Shown here piece by piece: positions 27,825-37,732 of a stretch of DNA of 51,931 nucleotides. This DNA comes from an uncultured Chloroflexus sp. (lineage in GTDB: Bacteria; Chloroflexota; Chloroflexia; Chloroflexales; Chloroflexaceae). The stretch covers positions 1-51,931 of the forward strand of contig NZ_CAKZNK010000022.1 in assembly GCF_937129525.1 (NCBI RefSeq), given 5' to 3'. Under the pieces are notes generated by a model, which saw only the letters and a list, made by a program, of their open reading frames with translations, was not told the origin of the DNA and ran no database searches. A program made the translations under genes and the position numbers. The first letter of the stretch is position 1. Each line of letters begins with the position of its first letter.

Positions 27825-29225
27825 ATGGAAGTCTTTTCGATCGATAACGCGAAGATCCACGCGCTCGACGTAGGGCCACGACAGGCCCAGGTGGCGATAT
27901 TGATTCATGGATGGTCGAGTTCATCGTTTGCTATGTCGCCACTCATACCGCTGCTGAGCAGGCGGTTCCGTTGCGTGGCGCTTGATTTGCCTGGCTACGG
28001 CGAATCTCCTCCATTGCGCGAACGAGCAACCATTGGTCGCTATGCCCAACTGGTGGCCCGACTGATTACCAGTCTGAGCGACCATCCGGCAGTGCTGGTC
28101 GGTCATTCGATGGGAGGCATGATCAGCGCGACCGTAGCCTTGCAGGTTCCCCAACTGGTGGATCGAATGGTCTTGATCTGTCCAACTATTTCTGGTCGCC
28201 TCTCATTCTGGATCAACACATTTGTGTCACCGATCACGATGATCGAACGTTTTCCGATCTTTAGTCGATTGCTCGCGTTGCTCGAACCGTCGATGCTCTC
28301 GGTGACCGATAGCCTGATGAAACCGGCCTCATTTGCTGAACGCTCTGCCATTTCAGAGGCGGATTACCTGCGTCTGCGCGCCGATGCGCGCCGACCGGGG
28401 CAAGGGCGTGTGCGGGCTGAATGTTTTGTGGCAATGCGCAAGCAAGACCTTAGTGGTCGGCTACGCGAGCTAGAGACACCGGCGCTGGTCATCTGGGGCG
28501 CTGAAGATAATACTGTGCCGCTGCGCGATGCCGGTGTTGTGGCCGATGAATGGCGCAACGCCGATCTGCGCATCGTGCCTAAGGCCGGTCACTGGCCGCA
28601 TTTCGAAACTCCCGACGTGACGATGCGCTATATTGCGAGTTATCTCGGTTTACCTTCCATCATTGGTCAGCCTGATACACTGGTGCAGCCAGCGGAGGTA
28701 ACAGCGCAAGTTGCTGAATTTTTGGCCAATTCGCAAGTCGGCAATGGCCTAAGCCTGGCTCAGCGCACCCGGCTGGCGGCCCATCTTGAGCGACGGCGCT
28801 ACCCGCCTGGAGCAATGATTGACCGCACAAACCAGGAATCGACCGATCTGTATCTGGTGCAGGAAGGTTCGCTAGAAGTCTGGAGCCCACCCATCGATCA
28901 TGATCCGAACAGTCAACGGCTGTTAACCACGGTCGTGGTCGGCCAGATTACCGGCGAGATGTCGCTCCTCGATGGAGGTCGGCGCAGCGCCGATCTTCGC
29001 GCCGGCGAAGATGGCGTGACCATTCTGGCGTTGCGACGTGAGCGATTGCGCGCATTGGTCGAAGACGATCCAGTTTTGGGTAATGCGGTATTGTGGAATA
29101 TTGCCAGCGCGCTGGCCTTGCGTTTGCGGTTGGCCAACTGGCAACAGCAAGGGCTGGCACGCGAATTGCAGGCGATAAAGGGCATATCTTCGGTGGATGC
29201 AGGCACAGGTGGTCGCTTGTCTTAG
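27825..29225 (+). CDS. Alpha/beta hydrolase fused to a C-terminal cyclic-nucleotide-binding domain
   Basis: A 466-aa two-domain protein. Residues about 1-275 are an alpha/beta hydrolase: oxyanion region ILIHGWSSSS, nucleophile elbow GHSMGG with Ser95, acid Asp228 in WGAEDNTVP and His256 in KAGHWPHFE, so the triad is complete. After a linker, residues about 310-440 resemble a cNMP-binding (CRP-like) beta barrel, with DLYLVQEGSLEVWS, ITGEMSLLDGGRRSADLRA (the phosphate-binding cassette GEMSLL...RSA) and LALRRERLRALVEDDP. There is no helix-turn-helix, so this is not a transcription factor. An enzyme switched by a cyclic nucleotide is the inference. The start ATG at 27825 has a weak site (AAAGGT). 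Substrate unknown. Confidence 0.83.
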   Translation: MEVFSIDNAKIHALDVGPRQAQVAILIHGWSSSSFAMSPLIPLLSRRFRCVALDLPGYGESPPLRERATIGRYAQLVARLITSLSDHPAVLVGHSMGGMISATVALQVPQLVDRMVLICPTISGRLSFWINTFVSPITMIERFPIFSRLLALLEPSMLSVTDSLMKPASFAERSAISEADYLRLRADARRPGQGRVRAECFVAMRKQDLSGRLRELETPALVIWGAEDNTVPLRDAGVVADEWRNADLRIVPKAGHWPHFETPDVTMRYIASYLGLPSIIGQPDTLVQPAEVTAQVAEFLANSQVGNGLSLAQRTRLAAHLERRRYPPGAMIDRTNQESTDLYLVQEGSLEVWSPPIDHDPNSQRLLTTVVVGQITGEMSLLDGGRRSADLRAGEDGVTILALRRERLRALVEDDPVLGNAVLWNIASALALRLRLANWQQQGLARELQAIKGISSVDAGTGGRLS

Positions 29226-29258
29226 TCTGTTGATTGATAAAGCAGGGCAGCTATTGTT

Positions 29259-29669
29259 ATGGATACAACCAATCGTTCATTTATTACGGTGTCATGGTCA
29301 CGGTTGATTGCGCTCGTAGTGGGCGATGCGCTGGTGTTCATAATCTTCGCATTCCTGGGGCGCAGTTCACACGGTCTGGTTGATGAAAATCCGTTGCTCG
29401 CCTCGTTGCGGGTGGGGTTGCCATTCTTCATCGGATGGCTGCTCATCGCGCCCTGGTTTGGCTTATTTCGCCAGCAGCCGCCATTGCGGATGCTCTGGCT
29501 CACGCTCGGCGCATGGTTGATTGCGCTGCCGTTGGGGCTTGGCCTGCGCTGGCTGCAACTGGGTCGTTCCAGTCCTTTTAGCTTTGCGCTGGTCACGTTT
29601 CTGACCGTAGCGGCCTTGCTGCTGATCTGGCGCGGCGCTTATAGCTGGTGGATGGCGCGGCGCGCTTAG
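29259..29669 (+). CDS. DUF3054-family integral membrane protein
   Basis: A 136-aa membrane protein with about four transmembrane helices: SRLIALVVGDALVFIIFAFL (about 14-33), LPFFIGWLLIAPWFGLF (about 54-70), a third around LWLTLGAWLIALPLGLGLRW and a fourth FALVTFLTVAALLLIWRGAY. The layout and the FxxxGRSSHG motif fit the DUF3054 family, common in Actinobacteria and Chloroflexi and of unknown function. It starts 33 bp after the hydrolase-cNMP gene and is probably cotranscribed. The ribosome site is weak, so the exact start is uncertain by a few codons. Confidence 0.75.
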   Translation: MDTTNRSFITVSWSRLIALVVGDALVFIIFAFLGRSSHGLVDENPLLASLRVGLPFFIGWLLIAPWFGLFRQQPPLRMLWLTLGAWLIALPLGLGLRWLQLGRSSPFSFALVTFLTVAALLLIWRGAYSWWMARRA

Positions 29670-29686
29670 TGACAAAGTTCAATGCA

Positions 29687-29725
29687 ACAAGAGCACGCTT
29701 GATTGTTTCAAGCGTGCTCTTGTTT
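29687..29725. terminator. Strong bidirectional terminator
   Basis: A 17-bp perfect stem (29687-29703 with 29709-29725, 5-nt loop) lies 17 bp after the DUF3054 gene and ends in T-rich sequence on the plus side. Between two convergent genes, it can serve both. Confidence 0.85.
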
Positions 29726-29752
29726 TGTGATGCGCACCGCTATCTACCCTGC

Positions 29753-30682
29753 TCACCTGCCGACACCAACGGCCAGTTCAATCGGTAGCCGTTCATCAAT
29801 CCAGTAGCGGAGACTGGGGTAGTGAAGTTCAAGTCCTAGATCGTGGCGCATCCGGGCATTGCTCAGCCGAACCGATGCAGTCAGCATACCGATCACTGAA
29901 CGATCGAGGCCGGCGCGCAGGCCCACTTGTGGATCGAACACGCGCGGTGGCAACATGCCAAGCCGACGGCGTACCTCACCGACAATCTCGATCAAGCGCA
30001 TTGGTTCATCATCACAAACGTTGTAGATAGAGCCGATCTGACCGATTTCGGCGACACGGATCAACGCCTCTACTGCGTCATCGATGTGAATGTGCGGCAC
30101 AAAATTACGCCCATTGCCGTAGATAGTAAGCTGGCCGCTGGCGATAGCTTCCACCGGGTCGCGGTCAGGGCCGTAGATGGTTGCCATCCGCAGGATGATT
30201 GCCGGGAAGCGGTAGGCGCGCACCGCTTGTAAGATGGCCTGCTCGGCAGTGGCAAGAATTGTGCCTAGCGGGTATGATGGCGCAATCGGGCTGTCTTCAT
30301 CTACCCAGCTCTCGCCGTGATCGCCGTAGGGGGCAACACTGGAAGCCCAAACGTAGGCGCGAACAGTGCGAGAGCGAACAGACATCGCAATCAGGTGTTG
30401 ATTGCCATCAACGTAGAGAGAGCGGAGCAGAGCGGAGCCATCAATCGGCATGCGATTGGTGAGGTTGTAGACAACCTCGATCTCGTCGGTCACACCGTCA
30501 ATGGTTTCGGGGCGAGTCAGGTCACCAATCCAGACCGCCATGCCACGGGCGGCAAGGCGTTCGACTACCGGATCTTCGGCGCTATAGACAAGACCGCGCA
30601 CACGATGACCAGCGGCGAGGAGGCGCGCTGCCAGGCGTGAGCCGATGTATCCCCCTGCGCCAGCAATCAGATAACTCGTCAT
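29753..30682 (-). CDS. NAD(P)-dependent epimerase/dehydratase-like protein with altered active site
   Basis: Extended-SDR fold protein, 309 aa. ATG at 30682 follows GAGGTGACCT. The cofactor motif GAGGYIGSRLA (residues 7-17) is intact, as are GDLTRPE and the NLTNR-like strand. The catalytic region reads PSYPLGTILATAEQAI where active epimerases have PYGxSK: both the catalytic Tyr and Lys of YxxxK are replaced (Leu and Leu), although a Tyr occurs two residues earlier. The Ser strand ASSVAPYG is present. NAD-binding is likely, but epimerase or dehydratase activity is doubtful. Related atypical SDRs act as reductases, redox sensors or assembly factors. It stands alone. Substrate unknown. Confidence 0.8.
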   Translation of the reverse strand: MTSYLIAGAGGYIGSRLAARLLAAGHRVRGLVYSAEDPVVERLAARGMAVWIGDLTRPETIDGVTDEIEVVYNLTNRMPIDGSALLRSLYVDGNQHLIAMSVRSRTVRAYVWASSVAPYGDHGESWVDEDSPIAPSYPLGTILATAEQAILQAVRAYRFPAIILRMATIYGPDRDPVEAIASGQLTIYGNGRNFVPHIHIDDAVEALIRVAEIGQIGSIYNVCDDEPMRLIEIVGEVRRRLGMLPPRVFDPQVGLRAGLDRSVIGMLTASVRLSNARMRHDLGLELHYPSLRYWIDERLPIELAVGVGR

Positions 30683-30883
30683 AGGTCACCTCGTCGTGTA
30701 GGGGCGGGTGACTGCTCTGTAACCGCCCGACTTGTAGAGCAGGCTGCACATCGGCGAGTGCGGTGCTTGTCTGTGTAGGTGCAGCGGGTTATTGAACATT
30801 GTAGCATGCAGCCGCATCTGTTGCCAGCGGAAATTTACCTGACAAAAGTTGGGCAAATGGTGGATGGGAAGTGGCGAAACGGT

Positions 30884-30913
30884 GGTCGAGACGCACTCAA
30901 GCGCGTCTCGACC
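30884..30913 (-). terminator. Terminator hairpin of malate synthase
   Basis: GGTCGAGACGC (30884-30894) pairs perfectly with GCGTCTCGACC (30903-30913), loop 8 nt, 24 bp past the stop of the malate synthase gene. The downstream minus strand has only a short T run (CCGTTTCG). Confidence 0.6.
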
Positions 30914-30937
30914 GAACATCAACCTGATGGTGGTGAG

Positions 30938-32536
<1,599 letters not shown>

Positions 32537-32577
32537 ACAACGCTCCTTTCATCATGTGGAAAAACTTTCCGTGGTTT

Positions 32578-32586
32578 ATTATACCA
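32578..32586 (-). promoter_or_regulatory. Extended -10 promoter of malate synthase
   Basis: On the minus strand TGGTATAAT (32586-32578) is an extended -10 element placed about 40 bp before the start codon. A good -35 box is not seen, which is usual for extended -10 promoters. Confidence 0.55.
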
Positions 32587-32634
32587 GAAAATGTCGTACC
32601 GAATGTTTTTGGTGTGTAAGCCTTGTACTTCCAT

Positions 32635-32727
32635 TCAATGGCAAAAGGGCGTGATGGAGGGCCGCGCGCAGTGGGAGCCGGTGACGCTCATCGATGCGCG
32701 TGGAATAGCCGGAATGATGCGCTGCAT
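32635..32727 (-). CDS. Possible 30-aa small ORF upstream of the malate synthase promoter
   Basis: ATG at 32727 has a strong ribosome site (CGAGGAGGCAAAGC) and opens a 30-codon frame (MQRIIPAIPRASMSVTGSHC first) ending at 32635. It lies upstream of the predicted malate synthase promoter, so it would need its own transcript. Not recognised; could be chance or a decayed gene. The rest of 32728-33041 holds no gene except the -10-like box of gatB. Confidence 0.15.
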   Translation of the reverse strand: MQRIIPAIPRASMSVTGSHCARPSITPFCH

Positions 32728-33004
32728 TGCTTTGCCTCCTCGATACATGACCTGAGGGGTGAACGATGGCCGGTTATCGGTCGCCATTGTGCCGGTGCGT
32801 CGCAATGTCTCTGATGTGGGTCGTGAGTAGAGGGGGGCGGCTACTCTGCACAGCCGCATGGCGCCGCAATCGAACAGAATGAGTGTCATTCGCAACCTTT
32901 TCTGCCACATCGTTGACACTTCATCGCAAACACCGGGAGGACATCACAGAGCGGGGGAAGGGGATTGTCGCCGCCCATTTCGCGCAAGGTCGCTGAAAAC
33001 CGGG

Positions 33005-33010
33005 TACAAT
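33005..33010 (+). promoter_or_regulatory. Candidate -10 box of the gatB operon
   Basis: TACAAT at 33005-33010 lies about 31 bp before the gatB start. No well-spaced -35 was found, so this is a weak call. Confidence 0.35.
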
Positions 33011-33041
33011 AGGGGCGAGGTGACATTGCGTGAGGAAGGCT

Positions 33042-34496
33042 ATGCCAGAATATATTGCCACAATTGGGCTGGAGATCCACGCTCACGTCTTAACGGTTTC
33101 CAAGATGTTTGACGGTTGTAGCACCGATTACGCCGGTGCGCCGCCTAATACGCGCGTGTCGGTGGTGAGCCTGGGCTTGCCAGGCGCGCTGCCGGTGCTC
33201 AATGCCCGCGCTGTCGAGCTGGCCGCTCTCTGCGGGCTGGCGCTGGGTTGTCGAGTGAATGAACGCTCGATCTTTGCTCGTAAATCGTACCCGTATCCCG
33301 ATTTGCCCAAGGGTTTTCAAATAACTCAATATGATGAGCCACTCTGTAGTGATGGCGCAATCGAGATCCGCACTGCTGCCGGCGAAGTGCGTCGGATCGG
33401 GATCGAGCGTCTGCATATTGAAGAAGACACGGGTCGTTTGATCCATAGTCCTGATGGCTCTTCACTGATCGACTACAATCGCAGCGGCATGCCGTTAATG
33501 GAGATTGTCACCCGACCCGATATTCGCACACCGGAAGAGGCGCGGCTCACCTTCGAGAAGATCCGCCAGATTCTGGTCTGGATCGGGGCGAATAGTGGCA
33601 ATCTGGAAGAGGGGGCGTTGCGCTGTGACGCCAACGTAAGCGTGCGTCCGGTCGGCTCTGACCGTTACGGGGCAAAGGTTGAGATCAAGAATATTAATTC
33701 ATTCCGCTTTGTTGAGCGGGCGCTGGCATATGAAATTGAGCGGCAGATTCGCGTGCTCGAAGCGGGTGGCGTTATCGAACAAGAGACGCGCGGTTGGCGT
33801 GAAGACCTTGGTCGCACAGAGGGTCAACGTTCCAAGGAGTATGCTCACGATTACCGCTATTTTCCTGAACCTGATATTCCACCGCTGGTGCTGTCGCCGG
33901 AATGGATTGCTGCGCGCAAAGCCGAATTACCCGAGCTGCCTGATGCCCGGCGGGCGCGCCTGATGGCTACGCATGGTTTGTCGTGGCAGGATGCCGATCT
34001 GCTCACTCAGGAACGGGCGATTGCCGATTATTACGAAACCGCAGTGGCGGCAGTCAATCGGCCCGACGGAGCGAAAGAGGTCGCGAACTGGGTGCTTAAC
34101 GAGGGTTTTCGCCTGCTGAAGGACCGCGGTGAGCCGGCGACCGCCCTGATCGAGCGGATGCCGGTAAACCGATTGGCGACGCTGATTGATCTGGTGCAAC
34201 GCGGCACGATCACGCGCGCTGTCGCCAAGCAGCTCTTCGAAGAAGTCTTTACCACCGGCGTCGATCCGGCGACTTTGGTGGCTGAACGAGGGCTGACGCA
34301 GATCAGCGACGATGGGGCATTGCTGGAAGCGGTGCGGGCCGCGTTAGCCGATGAAAAAGCGGCCAAAGCGATTGCCGAATACCGCAAAGGGAAGACCACG
34401 GCGATCCAGTTTCTGGTTGGCATGGTGATGCGGGCAACCAAAGGGCAGGCTAACGCGCAACGGGTGCGCGAACTGTTAGAGGCAGAACTTGGATGA
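33042..34496 (+). CDS. gatB: Aspartyl/glutamyl-tRNA amidotransferase subunit B
   Basis: GatB (484 aa), the kinase/tRNA-binding subunit of GatCAB, which amidates Glu-tRNA(Gln) and Asp-tRNA(Asn). The start at 33042 is chosen over a GTG 12 bp upstream because GAGGAAGGCT precedes it and the protein then begins MPEYIATIGLEIHAH, as usual. Conserved blocks: LPGALPVLNARAVE, FARKSYPYPDLPKGFQITQY, HIEEDTGRL, DYNRSGMPLMEIVTRPDIR, EEGALRCDANVSVRP and EIKNINSFRFVERAL. The C-terminal Yqey-like tail domain (about 400-484) is present with KTTAIQFLVGMVMRATKGQA. gatA and gatC are not in the window. The next gene overlaps its stop by ATGA. Confidence 0.98.
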   Translation: MPEYIATIGLEIHAHVLTVSKMFDGCSTDYAGAPPNTRVSVVSLGLPGALPVLNARAVELAALCGLALGCRVNERSIFARKSYPYPDLPKGFQITQYDEPLCSDGAIEIRTAAGEVRRIGIERLHIEEDTGRLIHSPDGSSLIDYNRSGMPLMEIVTRPDIRTPEEARLTFEKIRQILVWIGANSGNLEEGALRCDANVSVRPVGSDRYGAKVEIKNINSFRFVERALAYEIERQIRVLEAGGVIEQETRGWREDLGRTEGQRSKEYAHDYRYFPEPDIPPLVLSPEWIAARKAELPELPDARRARLMATHGLSWQDADLLTQERAIADYYETAVAAVNRPDGAKEVANWVLNEGFRLLKDRGEPATALIERMPVNRLATLIDLVQRGTITRAVAKQLFEEVFTTGVDPATLVAERGLTQISDDGALLEAVRAALADEKAAKAIAEYRKGKTTAIQFLVGMVMRATKGQANAQRVRELLEAELG

Positions 34497-35524
34497 CCTT
34501 GACCGGTGATGAGTCAACTACGCTGAATCCGCTTACCTTGATGGAGTCGGCGCGCGAAAAGTATACGCTGGCGCGCGCGCGGCGTGAGGTGCCGGAACTG
34601 GCGCTGCTCAGTATTCACGGCGCCATCGAAGATACTTTGCGCGCTCATCTCCTGCGCTTGCATTCGCCGGCGGCGCTCGGTCCGTTTGCCGGCGTGATCG
34701 CGGCGATGCAGGCGCTCGAACAGCATCCGCTTAGCGCCGATGAAGCCGATGCCGTGCAGCGGCTTCATCGATTGCGCGGACGGATCGCGCGCGGCGAGCA
34801 TCTGGCCGTAACCGGTGAAACGCTGGCGGCGTATCAGCGCCTGGCGGTGATGCTGTTGCCGCGCTATGGCGTGCAGGTTGTGCCGGATACCGAGCCGGCA
34901 CGTCGGCGCGCAACGCAACCGATGCGATCGCAGACAGCCTTGCCCGACGACCAACCGGTGCGGGTGCAGGTGCGCGATCGCCATACTGCCTACGAGGAAG
35001 CGTATCGTATCCGCTCATTGGGCCATCGCGCCTTCGAAGCCAACGAGGATCGTCGTCTGCTTGTGCCCGGCTGGGTTGCGCCTGCGCTGATTGTGGTCAG
35101 CATCTTTGTGATCGGTCTGGCTATCGCGTTAAGTCTGCAAAATCCAGCTCCGGTTGCGCCGCCGGTCGCGCCGATTGTTACGCCTTCGCCGGCGGCGACC
35201 GCGATGCCGACTTCGGCGCCGACAATTGCCCCTGGCGCGGCAGTAACACCCGTTGCAGAGCCGACTATCACGGTTGAGCCAACACCTTTGCCGGAAGGAT
35301 TGGCTGTCGGACGCATCGCTTTTGTCGTAGAGGGGATTCCCGCGCTTAACATGCGTGCCCAACCCGGCCTCAGAGCCGATATTCCCGTCTTGTTAGTCCT
35401 GGCGCCGGGCACACAGGTTGAGATTATCGGCGGCCCAGTCGAGCAGGATGGGCGGGTGTGGTGGCAGGTGCGCAGTGCCGGCACAGAAGGCTGGTGCGCC
35501 GGTGATTTTCTGGAGGTGCGGTAA
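34493..35524 (+). CDS. Membrane protein with C-terminal bacterial SH3 domain
   Basis: A 343-aa single-pass membrane protein, not recognised as a whole. ATG at 34493 overlaps the gatB stop (ATGA), so translation is coupled to gatB. Residues about 1-130 are a cytoplasmic helical region (ESAREKYTLARARREVPELA and following). A transmembrane helix covers about 200-222 (APALIVVSIFVIGLAIALSL), followed by a Pro/Ala/Thr-rich outer linker (about 225-275). The end (about 280-343) is a bacterial SH3 domain: VVEGIPALNMRAQPGLRADI, VLAPGTQVEIIGGP, and RVWWQVRSAGTEGWCAGDFL with the typical GWxxxxxL end. Such SH3 domains bind peptidoglycan or surface ligands. The N-terminal part may be a DNA- or protein-binding element. 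Function unknown. Confidence 0.75.
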   Translation: MTLTGDESTTLNPLTLMESAREKYTLARARREVPELALLSIHGAIEDTLRAHLLRLHSPAALGPFAGVIAAMQALEQHPLSADEADAVQRLHRLRGRIARGEHLAVTGETLAAYQRLAVMLLPRYGVQVVPDTEPARRRATQPMRSQTALPDDQPVRVQVRDRHTAYEEAYRIRSLGHRAFEANEDRRLLVPGWVAPALIVVSIFVIGLAIALSLQNPAPVAPPVAPIVTPSPAATAMPTSAPTIAPGAAVTPVAEPTITVEPTPLPEGLAVGRIAFVVEGIPALNMRAQPGLRADIPVLLVLAPGTQVEIIGGPVEQDGRVWWQVRSAGTEGWCAGDFLEVR

Positions 35525-35614
35525 GGCATAGCCTCCCTCCCCACGTAGCTGCCCGCTCTTGTTCATCGCGTGATCGGCGCTATCGCCTGAACGTGATACC
35601 GGTAGTCGCAAATT

Positions 35615-35623
35615 TGCTATAAT
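35615..35623 (+). promoter_or_regulatory. Extended -10 promoter of tRNA-Leu(UAA)
   Basis: TGCTATAAT at 35615-35623 is an extended -10 box 14 bp before the tRNA. No clear -35 box is visible. Confidence 0.6.
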
Positions 35624-35637
35624 AGAGGGGCATTTGC

Positions 35638-35723
35638 GCCGGAGTGGCGAAATGGCAAACGCTGCGGTCTTAAAAACCGCTGGGGGAAACCCCTTACGGG
35701 TTCGAGTCCCGTCTCCGGCACCA
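35638..35723 (+). tRNA. tRNA-Leu, anticodon UAA
   Basis: An 86-nt tRNA including an encoded CCA. Acceptor GCCGGAG pairs with CTCCGGC. The anticodon stem GCGGT/ACCGC carries loop CTTAAAA, so the anticodon is UAA, reading UUA/UUG leucine codons. A long variable arm (GGGGGAAACCCC region) marks it as class II. It is a second leucine tRNA in the window, unrelated in sequence to the UAG gene apart from family features. Confidence 0.96.
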
Positions 35724-35743
35724 AACGTTGTGATGTTCCAACG

Positions 35744-35781
35744 GCAGGTCGATCGCGCTGATCGACCTGCTGTCATTTTCG
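35744..35781 (+). terminator. Terminator of tRNA-Leu(UAA)
   Basis: An 11-bp perfect stem (GCAGGTCGATC at 35744-35754, GATCGACCTGC at 35760-35770, 5-nt loop) is followed by TGTCATTTTCG, a short T run. Confidence 0.75.
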
Positions 35782-35939
35782 TGATGAAATGAGGGGGAAG
35801 AAGGAGGAGAAGCCACGCATAGCGCGCGCTGGTTGTGGCTCAACGATCTCTGCTTCTCTTAACAAAGCGCCTCGGCGCAGTGCTGAAACCGTTCGCCCGG
35901 CGCGTAAGCCCAAGCGCAATGTCCGGCTGGCAGCATCGC

Positions 35940-37577
35940 TTAACTTCCGTTCTGTTGCTCTAGTTGTTGTCGCTTCTGATCGATCCGTTGCTCGGCAGCC
36001 AGCCGTTCAAGGTCGTAGTCGCGCTGATCAACGAAACGCATGCCGGCGGCGAGCGCAGGATGCACGGCGCTAATGGCGCGGAACATCATCTGCGCAACTG
36101 CTCGATACGATGGGTGACCCTGCCGCGCGCTGCGTAGCTCGATCAGATGGTAGGCTTCGCGCAAGTTGAGCTTGACCCGCCAGCGGATGCGGAAGGCGAA
36201 CGGCACTGCATATTGCGCCTCGTGGGGGAAGTGGCGTTCCAGATCGGTCACCAGTTCGGCAGCCTGCTCAAGTGCCGCGCGGTACTGGTCGGCAACGCCG
36301 ATGAGCTCCAGCTCTGGTGGCGTCACGAAGCCGTGGACGACCGTAAACCGTTGCCGCTCTTGCGTTAACACCCGATGGCGCTGGAGATCGCGATAGGCGC
36401 CGATGTCGGCCAGAATGTCAAAGGTGTAGTATGGTTCTTCAAAAGCGCGTCCAGGTCGATGGAAGCGACTGACCCGTTCCCCCACAGCCGCGGCGATGAT
36501 TGTCTGGCGTTCATGATCGGGCATCGCCGCTACCAGCTCACGAATGGCTGTCAGGGGCAGGTCAAGGTGCGGGTAGAAAATGGCAGCGACGAGCTTCTCT
36601 TCCGCCTGAGGATCGTAATCAACCAGTTGAACCGTAACGGTATCACCTGGGGGCAATTCCGCATCGATCTGCGCTGCCAGTCGAGCCGCTTGTTCGCGTG
36701 TAGCGGACAGGTAGGCAGCATACGCGCGTCCACGTTCGCTCCGCGCCCGTTTCACAAACGCCGGAATAACGTAATCAAGTTCGGTCTGAATAGCTTCGCT
36801 CAGCGCGCGCGCTTCGGCGAACGGCGCTGCCGCCAGTTTGATAATCAGATATTCAAAGGCGCGTCCATTGCCAAACAGACCGACATTTGTCTGCGTGGCC
36901 ATCGGCAACAATCCACGCAGCATATCGAGCGCTTTGGCTTGAATTGCCTGGCGGTACGCGCGCGGCGTCGTTGTTTCATCGCGCGGGAACTGGTGTTGCA
37001 ACCATGCCTGAACCGGCGCCAGCAGTGCGCTGTAGGTGGCGAAGAGTCGATCCATCCCGGCTACGTACCGGGCAGCAAATGGCGAACCCATAATGACCGG
37101 TTCACGCAGGTACGGGTATCCATCTGGTCCGGGCAGATCGAAGCGCACATAACGAGTAGACTTCTCAAGTGGTGACAGTCCGAGTCGGCTATCTTCGAGC
37201 AGTTTGGCGGCGATATTACTGACACCCTCACAGGCGAGATGAGCGCCGCCAAGCTCAGCGACCGAGTCGTCACCATAGCCGATCAATACCCGCTCATAAA
37301 ACGCTTCAGCCTGACGGGCTGCGATCAGTTGGGCGGCAGGACTCTCGCCGACAGCCGATACGATAGCAGCGAAACCCGACTCTGGTTCGCTGATGAATTC
37401 GTCAAGCAAAAGACGGCGCAGGCTTTTCGTGCTCCGGCTATAGCGGGCAAAGAGCGCTCCTTTCACCACTTCCGGCAGATTGCGCAGACAGAAGACGGGC
37501 CGGTCAACGTTGGTGACAAACGGTTGCAACAACGCGCGCTCTTGGGGCGTGAAGTCTTCAGGGTAATATCCAAACAT
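35940..37577 (-). CDS. Double ThyX-like protein (FAD-dependent thymidylate synthase family)
   Basis: A 545-aa protein made of two ThyX-like halves. The first half (about residues 35-280) has YGDDSVAELGGAHLACEGVS, which corresponds to ThyX GHxSVxEH...EGVSR, then LEKSTRYVRFD, but the RHR motif that holds dUMP is replaced by EDSR. The second half (about 305-530) has ADIGAYRDLQRHRVLTQERQ, in which RHR (400-402) is kept but the usual Ser seven residues later is not. Standard ThyX is about 220-250 aa and RHRx7S. FAD or dUMP binding by the C-terminal half is possible; activity is uncertain. A canonical thyA or thyX is not in the window. ATG at 37577 has a weak site (CGAGAAGTG). It stands alone downstream of a leucine tRNA on the other strand. 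Confidence 0.8.
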   Translation of the reverse strand: MFGYYPEDFTPQERALLQPFVTNVDRPVFCLRNLPEVVKGALFARYSRSTKSLRRLLLDEFISEPESGFAAIVSAVGESPAAQLIAARQAEAFYERVLIGYGDDSVAELGGAHLACEGVSNIAAKLLEDSRLGLSPLEKSTRYVRFDLPGPDGYPYLREPVIMGSPFAARYVAGMDRLFATYSALLAPVQAWLQHQFPRDETTTPRAYRQAIQAKALDMLRGLLPMATQTNVGLFGNGRAFEYLIIKLAAAPFAEARALSEAIQTELDYVIPAFVKRARSERGRAYAAYLSATREQAARLAAQIDAELPPGDTVTVQLVDYDPQAEEKLVAAIFYPHLDLPLTAIRELVAAMPDHERQTIIAAAVGERVSRFHRPGRAFEEPYYTFDILADIGAYRDLQRHRVLTQERQRFTVVHGFVTPPELELIGVADQYRAALEQAAELVTDLERHFPHEAQYAVPFAFRIRWRVKLNLREAYHLIELRSARQGHPSYRAVAQMMFRAISAVHPALAAGMRFVDQRDYDLERLAAEQRIDQKRQQLEQQNGS

Positions 37578-37732
37578 TGATCACTTCTCGGATGTGTTTC
37601 GGTTACACAGCGTTTATTGTATACCACACTACTGGCGATAGATGCAAAGGCGCGCGCTGCAGGTTTTAACATATCGGTCGCAACTCTGTGCTACCATAGA
37701 ATTGATGACAGCAGCTTTATCAGGGGAATATC

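Noticed and set aside
27825-29225. CRP/FNR-type transcription factor.
   Set aside because: A cNMP-like domain is present, but no helix-turn-helix follows; the partner domain is a hydrolase.
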